From Branchiostoma floridae (Eukaryota; Chordata; Leptocardii; Amphioxiformes; Branchiostomatidae), in the NCBI RefSeq assembly GCF_000003815.2, contig NC_049992.1, positions 5,344,481-5,408,480 of the forward strand: a DNA stretch of 64,000 nucleotides, in the 5' to 3' direction. Position 1 is the stretch's first letter. Every line of letters begins with the position of its first letter. The notes below the pieces were generated by a model, which worked only from the letters and a program-made list of their open reading frames with translations, was not told the origin of the DNA and ran no database searches. Shown here piece after piece: positions 25,601 through 35,969 of this stretch. Made by a program: the position numbers and the translations under genes.

Positions 25601-28600
25601 CTGATGCTGCCTCGCCACGACTGGACCACGAAACGCACATAACGGGTATCGATGGGGTAGTCCAACAGATTGGTCACAGGGGTGTTCGTGTCGGCATTGC
25701 CTGGAAAAACCTGGAAGGTAAACGTATAATGCTAGTTAACCTTTATCCGTGGGGTAACCTATATCCGTTGTTCAAAAACAAGGTATTTAGGGATATTAAG
25801 TCGACGGACCGTAGTTTTAAACTACCGTATTTTGAAATTCGAAAATATTCAAGGAACTACCGATATCTTCTGTCGACTTGGTATCCATAAGTAATTAATA
25901 ACAACGGATATAGTCAACCCCGCGGATAAAGGTGAACTAGCGTTATATATAATTTAGAAAGTTCTAAAATGTAATTTCATCTGTGGTACTGTCTTCATCT
26001 TCAAGCTATTAGCTTTTCATGTATGTTCCAGCTGATAGCTTGTAGGCTATAAACATTAAGATATGTTTATTTATTCTTTGCTTTGTTAACAGTGTAAAAA
26101 AAGAAAAATAACAAGCTATATCATCACAGAAACCTTTTCTGAGCCATCGATGTCTGCATATGGTTTCCAGTTAGTCCCATCTGCGCTGTACCGTAGTTTG
26201 TAGGAGGTCACCCCACGGCCATTATTGTGGTAGCCGCCCTGAATGGTGGTTCCGGTGACGCGCTCGGTACCACCCAAATCAACCTGAAGGTTTATTATAG
26301 AACTCGCATTAGATAAGAATATATTGTTTAAGAATATATTGTCACTATGAGTATACCATGTACTTGCAATTAGCCCTCGGGTACGAACTTGCAAATAAAC
26401 TTCTTCGTTGTGAGCATAGTTTCGTTAAGACATTTACGAGATTGAAATTTAGAAGTGAATTAATAGTTAGGGTATAAAATTAATGATATGGGAAAAATAA
26501 AATTCATAATTTGTATATAAAATTCTTGATCAGGGTACGAATTCATAGTTAGGGTATAAAACCTATTTTATTATCATATCTCTTTAGTGTGCCTGACGAA
26601 ATGATGCTACCTGAAAAGTCTAAATGTTGCACAAATCATATCCAGTTTCTAGATTAACTTCTTTCTGGCTCTAGAGGTCACCCGTTCTAAACAATTAGAT
26701 CTTAAATTTCCGTTATCAAACTCATTTTGAATAAACACAAACATACCTGCATCCATTGCCCGACGTTGTTAGTTTTTGCGGTCCAGGCCGCTCCAGCTTC
26801 TCCATTCAATCTCCCGCGGTAAGGCTCGTGATCAGGGCCCATGTGCGAGGAGGCGGTGATGCCGTCATCAGGGATTGCTCCGGATGTCATCCCGAATGGT
26901 TTGCTACAGGCTAGGGGGAAAGTAAAATCGACTTAAGGTGCCTTGAGATGTGCTTTTAATTTACAATCTTGTTGGTCCCTTCAGTTGTCAACAACTGATT
27001 GCTATCGGAATCCTGCAAATATGTATATAAAATGAACATAAATTTAATCATTCTTATAACATAAAACACACATGATCGAACATAGGGGTAATGAATTATC
27101 TGATCGACACAAAATAAGCTTAACACTACCAAATCAAAATCAATCAATTGAAGAACTCATCACAGCAATAACCGTATAAATAGAACGCAACAAAACATAA
27201 AGAAATTACATGTTACGTTACACAACATTACAAATATGCAAAATAGATTAACATCAGTACCATATGAACGGGCATCTGTCGGAAAATACAACATGTATAC
27301 TAACTTTTAGACGTTCAACCAAATATATCAACACAGGGTACGAGATTAGGGGAGCTGCACGATACAAAATCTCTGAACGAAATTCTGTACTATCTAGTAT
27401 CTGCTTACGTACAAAATTATGATACACCGAAATGTGGTTATCACAAAAATGGGAGGGGGGGGGGCAACCATCGTAAAATATGACTTAAAATATATAACGT
27501 TACATATTGAAAAATGTTCTTACCTGATGTACAGCGGTAGGTAACCTGTAGGTACTTTCCAGTCCCACGACAGGGGTCACCAAACACACGAATACTTGCG
27601 CCCACGGTGCACTGCTGTAAGCCCTGACAGTTGCTCCACACGATGGACAGACTCTTCGCCGCTCGACAGTTCTCATTATTACAGGCGCACTTACAGGGGC
27701 ACACGGAGCTGGACGTCCGGCCGAAGTTGGCGTCATCGATCACTAGCCATTGTCCGATTGGGCATGACAGCCGCATGGTGTTGTCCTCACAGGCGGTTTC
27801 TGTATAGGCGTCGGAGGCATAGTTTTCAATGTCAATTCAACGTATCAGTTCCTTTAAGTAACTCCCCCTCTAGGAGTAGGAGGTAACATTAATATTTGGT
27901 ATGTATTTTTAAGCGGAGCACCACTCACCAAAATTGTATTTAGTTGTTCACAGAAAAGAAAATTTTCATTTTTGGGTCTTTATATCTCTCACTCTCTCTC
28001 TCTCTTTCTCACACACACTCTCTCTCTCTCACTCTCTCTTATATATTCTTGTGTGTTACTCATTTTAGCATTCTAGATTCAATTCAGATTAATATTTTGC
28101 CAATGAAAGGGAATTGGGATCAACCCCCACAAAGCGTACATAAAGCTCCCGTTTCTCCTGATATTACTGGCCCATACATGTACAGCTGGCTTGTGAGGCG
28201 TACCTTTCATTGTCGCTGTTACTTCCTGCCTTGTAACCGCCTCCATCTTGTTCAGTTTCATCTCTGTGGTATGGTGTATGAAAGGCTGCCAACAGAAACA
28301 TAGCGCAAGCTGATGGGAATTCAAGAATATGGAATATCGCCTTCAATTTTCGTAATCAATCCTACTCTAATGAAAAACTTAAACCTCCATTTTCATGGTG
28401 ATGTAAAGGCAATCTAAAGGGACTTTCATTTGGGTCAAAGCAGTATGAAATATGACACAGTAGTCACCTTCAAATGTTTGGTTGACAACTCGGACAGTGA
28501 GGTTGTCACATGTGTCAATTTTGTTGTCACATGTGGCAGTGTAGTTGTCACATGTGGCAGTGTAGTTGTCACATCTGGCTGCGAGGTTGTTACCTGCGAT

Positions 28601-29067
28601 GACACAGACTGCACAGTTGTCATATTTGGCAGTAAAGTTATCACATCTGGGTTCAGCGTTGTTACCTCTGACAGCACAGCGGTGACATCAGACACTGCAG
28701 TTGTAACCCCTGACATGCCAGAAGGTGGAGGGGTGTGCGTGTTCGGGAACAGCCACGTGGTGTATGCTGTAGTCTTTACACGAAAGTATTTTACAAGTTA
28801 ACCATAATCAAAATTCCTTACAACGTGGCCACTACCCCTCAGCCAATCAGAGCTCTTCAATTACTGTGTTTATATCCCAATAGTGCAGAAAAGTGTGGTA
28901 CTATGAAAAATGTGTAGTACTATGAACTCATTTTCATAAAATAGAACCACGTATTCTTAATAGTACCACACGTTTTCTGCACCACTGTCTCGCTCTTACA
29001 TCTCTGGTGACCCACCAGATCGTATTTTCTTTTTCCAGTGCATTTATCGGCCTGCAAAGGTCATTCA

Positions 29068-29146
<79 letters not shown>

Positions 29147-32100
29147 GATAGAGAGAGAGAGAGAGAGAGAGGAAGGAAGAGACAGAAAACTGTAAGAATT
29201 GTAGTCTTTAAATCTTTATCTGACTGACCGGGTAGACTTCTGCCTTGTTGTCCGACGTGTCAGCGAAGAAAATGGCAAAGCAAGCTCCTGCACCAAACAA
29301 GGCTGACATTACAACAAAAACGACGACAACACGTTTTAGGCAGGAACGGAAGGTCACCCGTCGCTCTGCATCTTCAGGGTCATCTGTGTGAAAATAAACA
29401 AAGGTTCAAACAAACAAAAACGAAAATAAGTATTCAGATCTTTCTGAGTTTCTCTATTTGACACCTTGTGAGGAAACAACACTCGTGCGAATTACCACGT
29501 ACAGTGATTTTGATGGCTAGAAAAAAACAAAATATTGTGATGCCTTAAATGTAAATGAGACAACTGCGCAATATGATGATATTAAGGTGATAACAATACT
29601 ATTTATGCAACGTACTGCGTAATGTCCCCCTGCATGACCGCTTTAAATGTCCATCTTCAGCCTATAATTTGTCTTTTCACCCAAAAATGAATGATTCTAC
29701 AATTTACATCACGCTACAACTTAACGTTTGGTGAAACGCGTCTTCTATGATATATTAGAATCAGTTCAAGAGTGCTTTTAGATCGGTACAATTTGAAAAT
29801 AAAGACCAAAGTTTCCCCGATACACCCAGTTTTTTTTTGTCATAGGCGACTAGGGTTTCAATTTCTTTTATCTTTCAGGAACAACATGTTTAATATTGTA
29901 TCACAATCTTCAAAAGATAACCAAGCCGAAATTAGTCTCTAGCGTATGGCGTAATTGGAAATGTTAGAAATTCAACGGAGGTGCTGCTATGCACATTTTG
30001 GATGTATTGTTGAAAAAGGTTGCAAAACATCATGGTAAAGTTGACTATAGCCATAACAAAATTCAGACTTTCCTCTCAGACTAATTATTCATTTTCATAT
30101 GATATCCCAGAGTGGTTGTTAGTAAAATCTTTTCTAACGCGGTAAAACTCCAAAGCATAACGTTACACATTTCGCTGACGTATTATCATTGTGCTGTTGA
30201 ATTTCTAGTAATGTAGGCTTGATTTACATGATATCATTTAAGCTTCTTTAAAAACACTTATTTTGTTTTTAAGTATGTCAAATTTTATCCAACTGTGTCT
30301 CGTATCTAATAGTTTGCAGTTTGCACTTAAAAAGCAAGAAAGGATCGTTCGTTGCTTATTTGCACCGCTATTTATTGGCCACATCTGATGGAGTTGTGAT
30401 CTAAGGTGTATTGTTACATAGACTGAATAGAAGCAATTACTTGAAACTTATTCAACAATCATCAAGATCATAATTTCCACCGCTTCTTGAATAATACTGA
30501 CATGAAAAAGTATAATGATTGCATAGCAATGTCACTGGTATCATAGTGCTGTACAATGGTATAAAGACACCGAAATGTTACGAAGAGAAGATACCTTTGT
30601 TGTCTTCATCTTGTTGACCACTACGTTCAGAATTGTGGTACACGTGCTTTTCAGGGTCGCTATTAATGTGGTTAGCAGCATAGTTGTCAGCTATTCTTTC
30701 TCTAGCTGCAGAAAAAACAGCAGTATCGTTATATGTTTTACAATATCTATAATGATAATAGGTTGTTTATTGATTGCTGTTTCATCACTCACTGAATTCA
30801 TCGCAGCGCCGTGAGGCGCTAAATTTCGTATTTAGGCATTAAAAACATAATGAAATAATGAGAATAATAACAGGTAAAACATTTATAATCACATCGCACA
30901 ATGCAGCTCTTGACTAATTAACAAAATATCTTTATCTATAAGCTACCCACTACCTACTGAGTATATACGTACATATGTACATATATGTTTTATTAATATA
31001 GAGATAGAAACTCATACCATTGTTGATTACAGATGATTTCATAACTATCCTGGATGTTGGGAGATTTGTCGTTTATTGTTTCCAATTGCGTAAAATTTTA
31101 TTTAATCGGAATAAGCATTAATATTATTTGTTTAACTGGCATCTGATTCAATTATTTAGATACGTAGTTACTAATAACTAGCGAATGAGGAAGACCATAG
31201 CAATGTCACTGACATAACAATTTTGTAAACTTATATAAAATTGTTAACATACAAAATTTAAGATAAGACAAGATACCTTTGTCTTCAGCCTGCCAACCAC
31301 AAGTTTCAGTATTGTCATACACGTGGTTGTTAGGATCGCCATTGTCGTCAGTAGTAGCTTTCAATTCTCTAGCTGCAGCGAAAACGGTTATACTCACAGT
31401 TACACGAAGTCGATTCTTAAAAAAAACAAACAGCAACAGCAGAGTCCTCCCCAGAGGATGGAATAACGGAGGCCCCCCACATTGTATGGGAGTCATATAT
31501 TATGACTAGCCCAGCTCCAACATACTACTTTTGAAATGTAGTGTGTTTCTTCCCTATTTTCTTGGTTAGTTTTGCTAAAATTCATGAAAATTCACAGATT
31601 TTTTGTGCCAAGTGGCATCACTTTTCCAGTCGGCATTGTCTGCAAAAACTTGTGAATGGGCATGATGAAAACAATAGTCATTTTGCCACTTCACAACTAA
31701 GGAATCACTATAACATGTTATACTTGTAGTATTTGACACACTTTGTCAATGCAAAATGAACCCATATTCATGAAAGCGCAGCGCGTTGGTTCGAGTTATT
31801 TTTGCCAGCCCCTCCACTATACTAAAAAATTCTGGGGAGAACCCTGAATAGTAACAGTTACACGCAATTACAAAGGTCTTCAGGTCGTAAATCCGATACT
31901 CCTATCTATGCACCTTTGACCATGTTTATTTGATTAACATTAACGGTCTTCGCTTGACGAGACACGATCAAAAGACTGCATGTATATTAATGTTTGATAG
32001 TCATATTTTGGAAATAAAATTAAAGTAACCTTAACATTTTCCCCTTCCACCTCAAAATTAAAAAAAAATACAAAATGGCGAATTTGCGGTACAGTTGCGA

Positions 32101-34525
32101 ATTCGGCCCCCCTCCAGATGATATCCTCTGTACAACCCAGAACAGATCATCGAATTGAGCATGCGAAGAAAAAAAGGTGGACATATTATATGAAGAAAAG
32201 TTGCCTTCATTATGGAATCTAAGTGGTCAGGAAGTTTGTCATTTATTTTTCTATTTATTCATTTACTTCTGTATTCTTTCACCAGGGTAAGCTACCATCA
32301 GTGACTAGCACTGCTTTTCAAGGAAGCCCTGGGTACACGTACGCACTATATTTACATTGCACAACATATCGTCAAACACAAAATCATGTCTTTACTCATG
32401 TACATATCCGTGCCAAATCATGAAGAGTTGGAGGTCAGAACAGATGACTGAACACGCAGAGTATGACATAATAAACAATAGATTCTTCATTTTTGTTCTT
32501 TCATATCTTTTCTTCGACCTTGGAATCGACAATGTCATTCTATGACATCAGTATTCGTTTCCCGGCACATTTTATCAGTCATGGCGTATGTTTGGTCATT
32601 TTTAAGCTGCTTTGTACGATTTGCAGTGAAACGGTTGAATTTTTGAAACGGCCAAAAAGTGATGCACGCGCGGATGTCATCCATATAACGTTAGATTATA
32701 ACCAATTCAACATCAGCTTACGTTGTTCTATTCTAATTGCTTTGTAGACTTTAATACGAGAAGGATGGACATCGAATAAGAAAAATAGTATTTGGTACAA
32801 ACTAGAAGGTCACGAAAGAAAATGAACCTAATGTTTTCAATGAGCCATATTAGTTATTACTTTATTTCCATGAAAAACATATGCACGATTAAGGGGTGTT
32901 GTGAAATAGAAGAAAAACACCAAACCCCTAATTTAATCTTCTGTGCAGCTATTGAAACATGCGCGAGGTTTCGATGTTTGATATATGAGAGAGAAAAAGC
33001 AATCAAATCACGATGCATGAAAAATGATATAGCAGCCAATCGCGACTGATTCTTGCTGAATATTGATATCAGGTCATCGCTCCTTAACACTTTTCATGCT
33101 CGTGTCTACAATATGGCTTTAAAAACCTCATAGGAGACGTTAAAATCGGTATTTTATCATGTAAAATGTACAAATACACAAAGTATCTGATAAAAATATC
33201 TTCAACTGTACGCACGTTAGGTTGGTTATCTGCCATAACCAGAACAATAACGAGTGATTTCTGCCTTTTGTTCCAACATTTTCAAAACCTTTTCACCATC
33301 TAAAATGTATAACCTGTGAATCGATTTCTTATATTGTTGACTTTGTACTAAATTAATGAATACATTCTGGAGTATTCCAAGGAAATGTTCAACCTCCTTG
33401 CGTATTCTAATGTGTTAGAAATATTTGCAACGTAGATAATTTGTATTAGTTTCTAAACTGTTCTGTCATGGATTGATATTTTTTCTTAAATATTAGAACA
33501 TTCAGTAAATTGGTCATTGGGTTGAAAATGAAGCAATTCCCAGATCCCTGCAAAGTTTATCTGTGTGCCATAAACAGACGGCTCGCTACAAAAGAGCCAC
33601 AAGTATCTAGTTGAAAATTAAAAACACATCAAGCAAGACTATCCCACCTTCTTTTATGTGGAAAATTATCCAAATCTAAACACAAATTGCTCTGACAGTA
33701 CTCTTATCAGATAGATATAACTCCCTTGGAAATCAGTTTGTAGGGACTACACTGAAAAATTAATAAACAAAAAAACATAAGCTGCCCGATATGTGTTTGC
33801 CATCAAATTATCATTGATATCAGTAACATACCTTTATCTTGTTCAGAAGAAGAGGGTCCAGTGTAGCCCCCTTCATCACTTCGGCCTTTTAGATTTTGCT
33901 TGGGAGGAATCGGCTTACAAATCTCGTATCCGGACGTCTTTGGGGCTGAATAGAGCACGGCATTGGGCTCTTCTTGATATTTGGCTTGAACAGCTTTGCT
34001 TTCTGCCTGTTGTGCTGATTCATTTTGATCTGTTTTGTCTCCCTGCTTGTAGAGCTTTGACGCAATCGTGTTCCCATCCGGACCAGTTTCGTCAGCAGAC
34101 GTTTTCCGAGCTAGCTGAGGAGAATCCCTGTCACCTGTCGTGTCGCCGTAAAGTTTTGACGTAGACTTGAGTCCCTCTTGACCTGTATCGTCATTACGTA
34201 TTTTTCTAGCCTGTCGAGGCGATTCTTTTTTATCAACAATGTCTCCATAGAGCCGTGACATCAACTTGGAATTTTTGTGTCTTGCGCGCTGGTTGTCATG
34301 TTGTCCAGCAGCTCCGACTGTTGTGTCCCTGTACAATGGTGAAGTCTTAGTGGTGGATTTTTGTTGGTCAGGTAGTCCATCTCCGTTTCCATCCTGACCA
34401 GTGTTGGGAAGGACGGGCACCTCGGCATTAGGTTCGATACAGTCGGTAGCTAACATCTCACACTCTACGGTGTTCTGGTACTGGTGCTGTATTTCCTGCA
34501 CTGCATTCTCCTGTTTCGTCTGCAT
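22691..34525 (-). CDS. Multidomain type II membrane lectin receptor, copy B, with tyrosine-motif cytoplasmic tail
   Basis: Minus-strand exons 34525-33832, 31372-31277, 30705-30595, 29383-29229, 28773-28468, 28261-28204, 27799-27524, 26910-26747, 26283-26134, 25710-25569, 24695-24582, 24216-23968, 23685-23485 and 22830-22691 join in continuous phase to 951 residues. Residues 1-300 are hydrophilic and cytoplasmic by inference, with repeated SxLYxD motifs and two YxN motifs. The membrane segment is about 318-340 (VVVVFVVMSALFGAGACFAI). Outside follow a Thr/Pro stalk (353-454), SUEL lectin (474-565; ANFGRT, GDPCRGTGKYLQVTY), F5/8C (566-717), EGF (718-755), FAMeT-like fold (756-905) and trefoil (906-951; CGWVGI, GCCFD, PWCF). 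SUEL and F5/8C domains bind glycans or phospholipids in known proteins; FAMeT-type modules occur in many extracellular chordate proteins with unclear ligand. The donor after residue 905 is the weaker GTTAGG. No known protein with this whole order comes to mind, so no gene name is given. Confidence 0.85.
23793..23882. repeat. (TGAG)n in a short in-frame intron of copy B
   Basis: About 22 TGAG units lie in the 282-base intron between the two FAMeT exons. On the coding strand the intron is open and a multiple of three, so retention would add SLTH repeats to the protein. Confidence 0.9.
25060..25100 (-). repeat. Partial duplicate of an exon end (F5/8C) in copy B
   Basis: CAGAAACTTGCTTTCACTAC followed by AGCCCAG repeats, with few changes, the donor end of the third F5/8C exon at 25558-25585. 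It is too short to encode a domain and looks like a tandem partial duplication about 500 bases downstream of the exon on the coding strand. Confidence 0.45.
25369..25497. mobile_element. MITE related to the CTCCAAGCAG family, copy 3
   Basis: AGTAACATAAGCTGGGAAGG and its inverse near 25446-25462 form a strong hairpin whose core (GGAGTTTAGCCGGCAGAGGAG) resembles the cores of the elements at 13568 and 19183. GCTTGGAGATTATG at 25485 resembles their termini. It sits in the intron between the F5/8C and EGF exons of copy B. Confidence 0.55.
26341..26403 (-). repeat. Dispersed repeat (GCCCGAGGGCTAATTGCA family)
   Basis: The minus strand here reads GTTTATTTGCAAGTTCGTAC then CCGAGGGCTAATTGCAAG. The same word occurs on the plus strand at 45859-45900 and 63065-63120, with a weaker form near 53553. 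The family type is unknown. Confidence 0.6.
27981..28040. repeat. CT-rich simple repeat in copy B
   Basis: Alternating CTCTCT/ACACAC tract in the intron upstream of the SUEL exon. Confidence 0.9.
29066..29181. repeat. GA simple repeat next to the membrane exon of copy B
   Basis: About 115 bases of GAGA in the intron just downstream of the membrane exon. Copy A has a GA tract at the equivalent place, but relative to the gene the purine strand is opposite, so the two probably arose separately. Confidence 0.9.
30595..30705 (-). CDS. Cytoplasmic exon with VYHN motif (copy B, exon 3)
   Basis: A 111-base phase 1-1 exon with the same acceptor (CTGCAG then CTAGAGAA) and donor (AAAG then GTATCT) as exon 2. 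It encodes RERIADNYAANHINSDPEKH followed by VYHNSERSGQQDEDNK. Being symmetric in phase it can be skipped without shifting the frame. Confidence 0.7.
31277..31372 (-). CDS. Cytoplasmic exon with VYDN motif (copy B, exon 2)
   Basis: A 96-base phase 1-1 exon between CTGCAG and GTATCT encodes RELKATTDDNGDPNNHVYDN and about ten further residues. It shares borders, leading RE and the H-V-Y-x-N core with exon 3, so the two are an exon duplication. Y-D-N fits the pYxN docking consensus of Grb2-type SH2 domains. Confidence 0.7.
32488..32690. repeat. Partial copy of the GGATGTCATCCATATAA element
   Basis: Words TGCTTTGTACGATTTGCAGT and CGCGGATGTCATCCATATAA match the right half of the terminal-inverted-repeat element at 40528-41414. 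It lies in intron 1 of copy B. Confidence 0.5.
33832..34525 (-). CDS. First exon of copy B: cytoplasmic tail with LYxD repeats
   Basis: The ATG at 34525 opens 231 codons ending at a clean donor (GATAAAG then GTATGT). Imperfect repeats of about 35-40 residues carry SPLYRDT, SRLYGDI, SKLYGDT and SKLYKQGD, each followed by a charged SPxxARK or similar stretch. Then come VLYSAP, GYEICKPIPPK and GYTGPSSS. KPIPPK could serve as an SH3 ligand. The phase-1 exit matches the next exon. No signal peptide is present, which supports an intracellular location. The repeats could be phosphotyrosine docking sites; this is inferred from motif spacing only. Confidence 0.75.
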
Positions 34526-35969
34526 CTTTGCACTAAAGTTGTCTCTTTCTTTACTGATATACTAGTATATCTCCAAGATTTTTGAAGGATATTGCTGCTC
34601 TAAGCAGAAAATAACACCGTTTTTAGGTGGACCAGGAAAAAAGACCCACTCTTCGAGACGGATTTTTCCTTCTGCGCAAACTCATTTGGAAAGGGATCTT
34701 AATATAATAAGAAAACAACACACTGCAGACAATTTCATTATGTCTGAAACATTGTTTCAGTAATACATACATTGTAAAGGCTTTCACAACCCCTATAGGC
34801 AAGACGTCAAACCTTATTTGTATAAACTGAAACTCTTTGCATTCTTTTGATCATAGTATAGTGACCTGTAGCTCAGGGAAAAGGTTGGAAGATGTAGAAT
34901 GTATTGAAACGAAAAGAGAACCAAGTGACAAGAACAGAACATCTAAGCGTTTTCAACACCTTTAATTCGATTTAGGTCGGGATAACATTTATTTGTGAAT
35001 GCCTTCTAAGCTGTCTTTACATTGATTTCTGACACGTAAAATAATGCACCTCAAAATACGCTAAAGATATGAATCTGCAATACTTAGTATGGAATTCGCC
35101 CCTAGCATTAAATAGCTTTATACTTGAAAACAACACCTTTTCCAAAGGGTTTTGTTGATTATACATGATAGATTTATATTGAAATAGATATTTCGTGTAG
35201 TATTATGTATGATACTTATGATATGACAGCATTCGGTAAAGAATACCGAATTAAAATATCACCGAATCTGTTGGATATAGAAGTTTTCTTATAAACAAAG
35301 GAACATGCGATTATAGTAGTATTGTATGTACATGCGATTATAGTAGTATTGTATAGGCAGGCAGTATGTACATCTATTCAATATATTCAACATCATAACT
35401 CCAGAAGGCCATAAAGACTTTCATTGGTAGTGCACCCGGTATTTAGTATGTCGATGGGCCTTGATGAGACCGTGAAATGATTAGATTTTGCCCCCCCCCC
35501 CCCGTTACTTACTACAGTACTGCATCAGAACGTTCAGTGTCCAGTGTCTCGAGTTCTAGACATGTTACGGTGGTGATATATGCTCTTTGTTGATAGTGTG
35601 GGTGTGAGCCCTAGCGACCTCAGCCAGTTTATCTTCAGATTTTAAAAGAGAATAACTCGAGGTTAAAGGGTTAGCATATCTTCATGATTTTGGTGTGTAC
35701 TCCCAACACTTCTTCTCATAGATAGTACAACATTAAGTATAACAGAAACTGATAAACAGCAAATTATTTCAACTGAAACCATAACCATAAACCTTATTGT
35801 TACCTACTTTTTATGTATTCATCTCTTGTAGAAGCTACATTTGTGTCCTTCATTACATGCATTCCTTAATATTAGCATAAGGGGTTGATTTGTTTCCTAT
35901 CATTGCTTCAAAAATTATCATTATTCCGATAATAATGCTATTCCCAAGATATATATACAGGCTCCAGAT
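34526..35969. other. Spacer between receptor tyrosine kinase and lectin copy B
   Basis: No exon recognised. It should hold the promoter and 5' untranslated region of copy B (right of 34525) and the 3' untranslated region of the kinase gene (left of 35970). A short tandem repeat of ATGCGATTATAGTAGTATTG lies near 35306-35352. Confidence 0.3.

Noticed and set aside
33803-34164. Plus-strand open frame opposite the copy B tail exon
   Set aside because: Antisense shadow of an exon with intact repeats and a splice donor on the minus strand.
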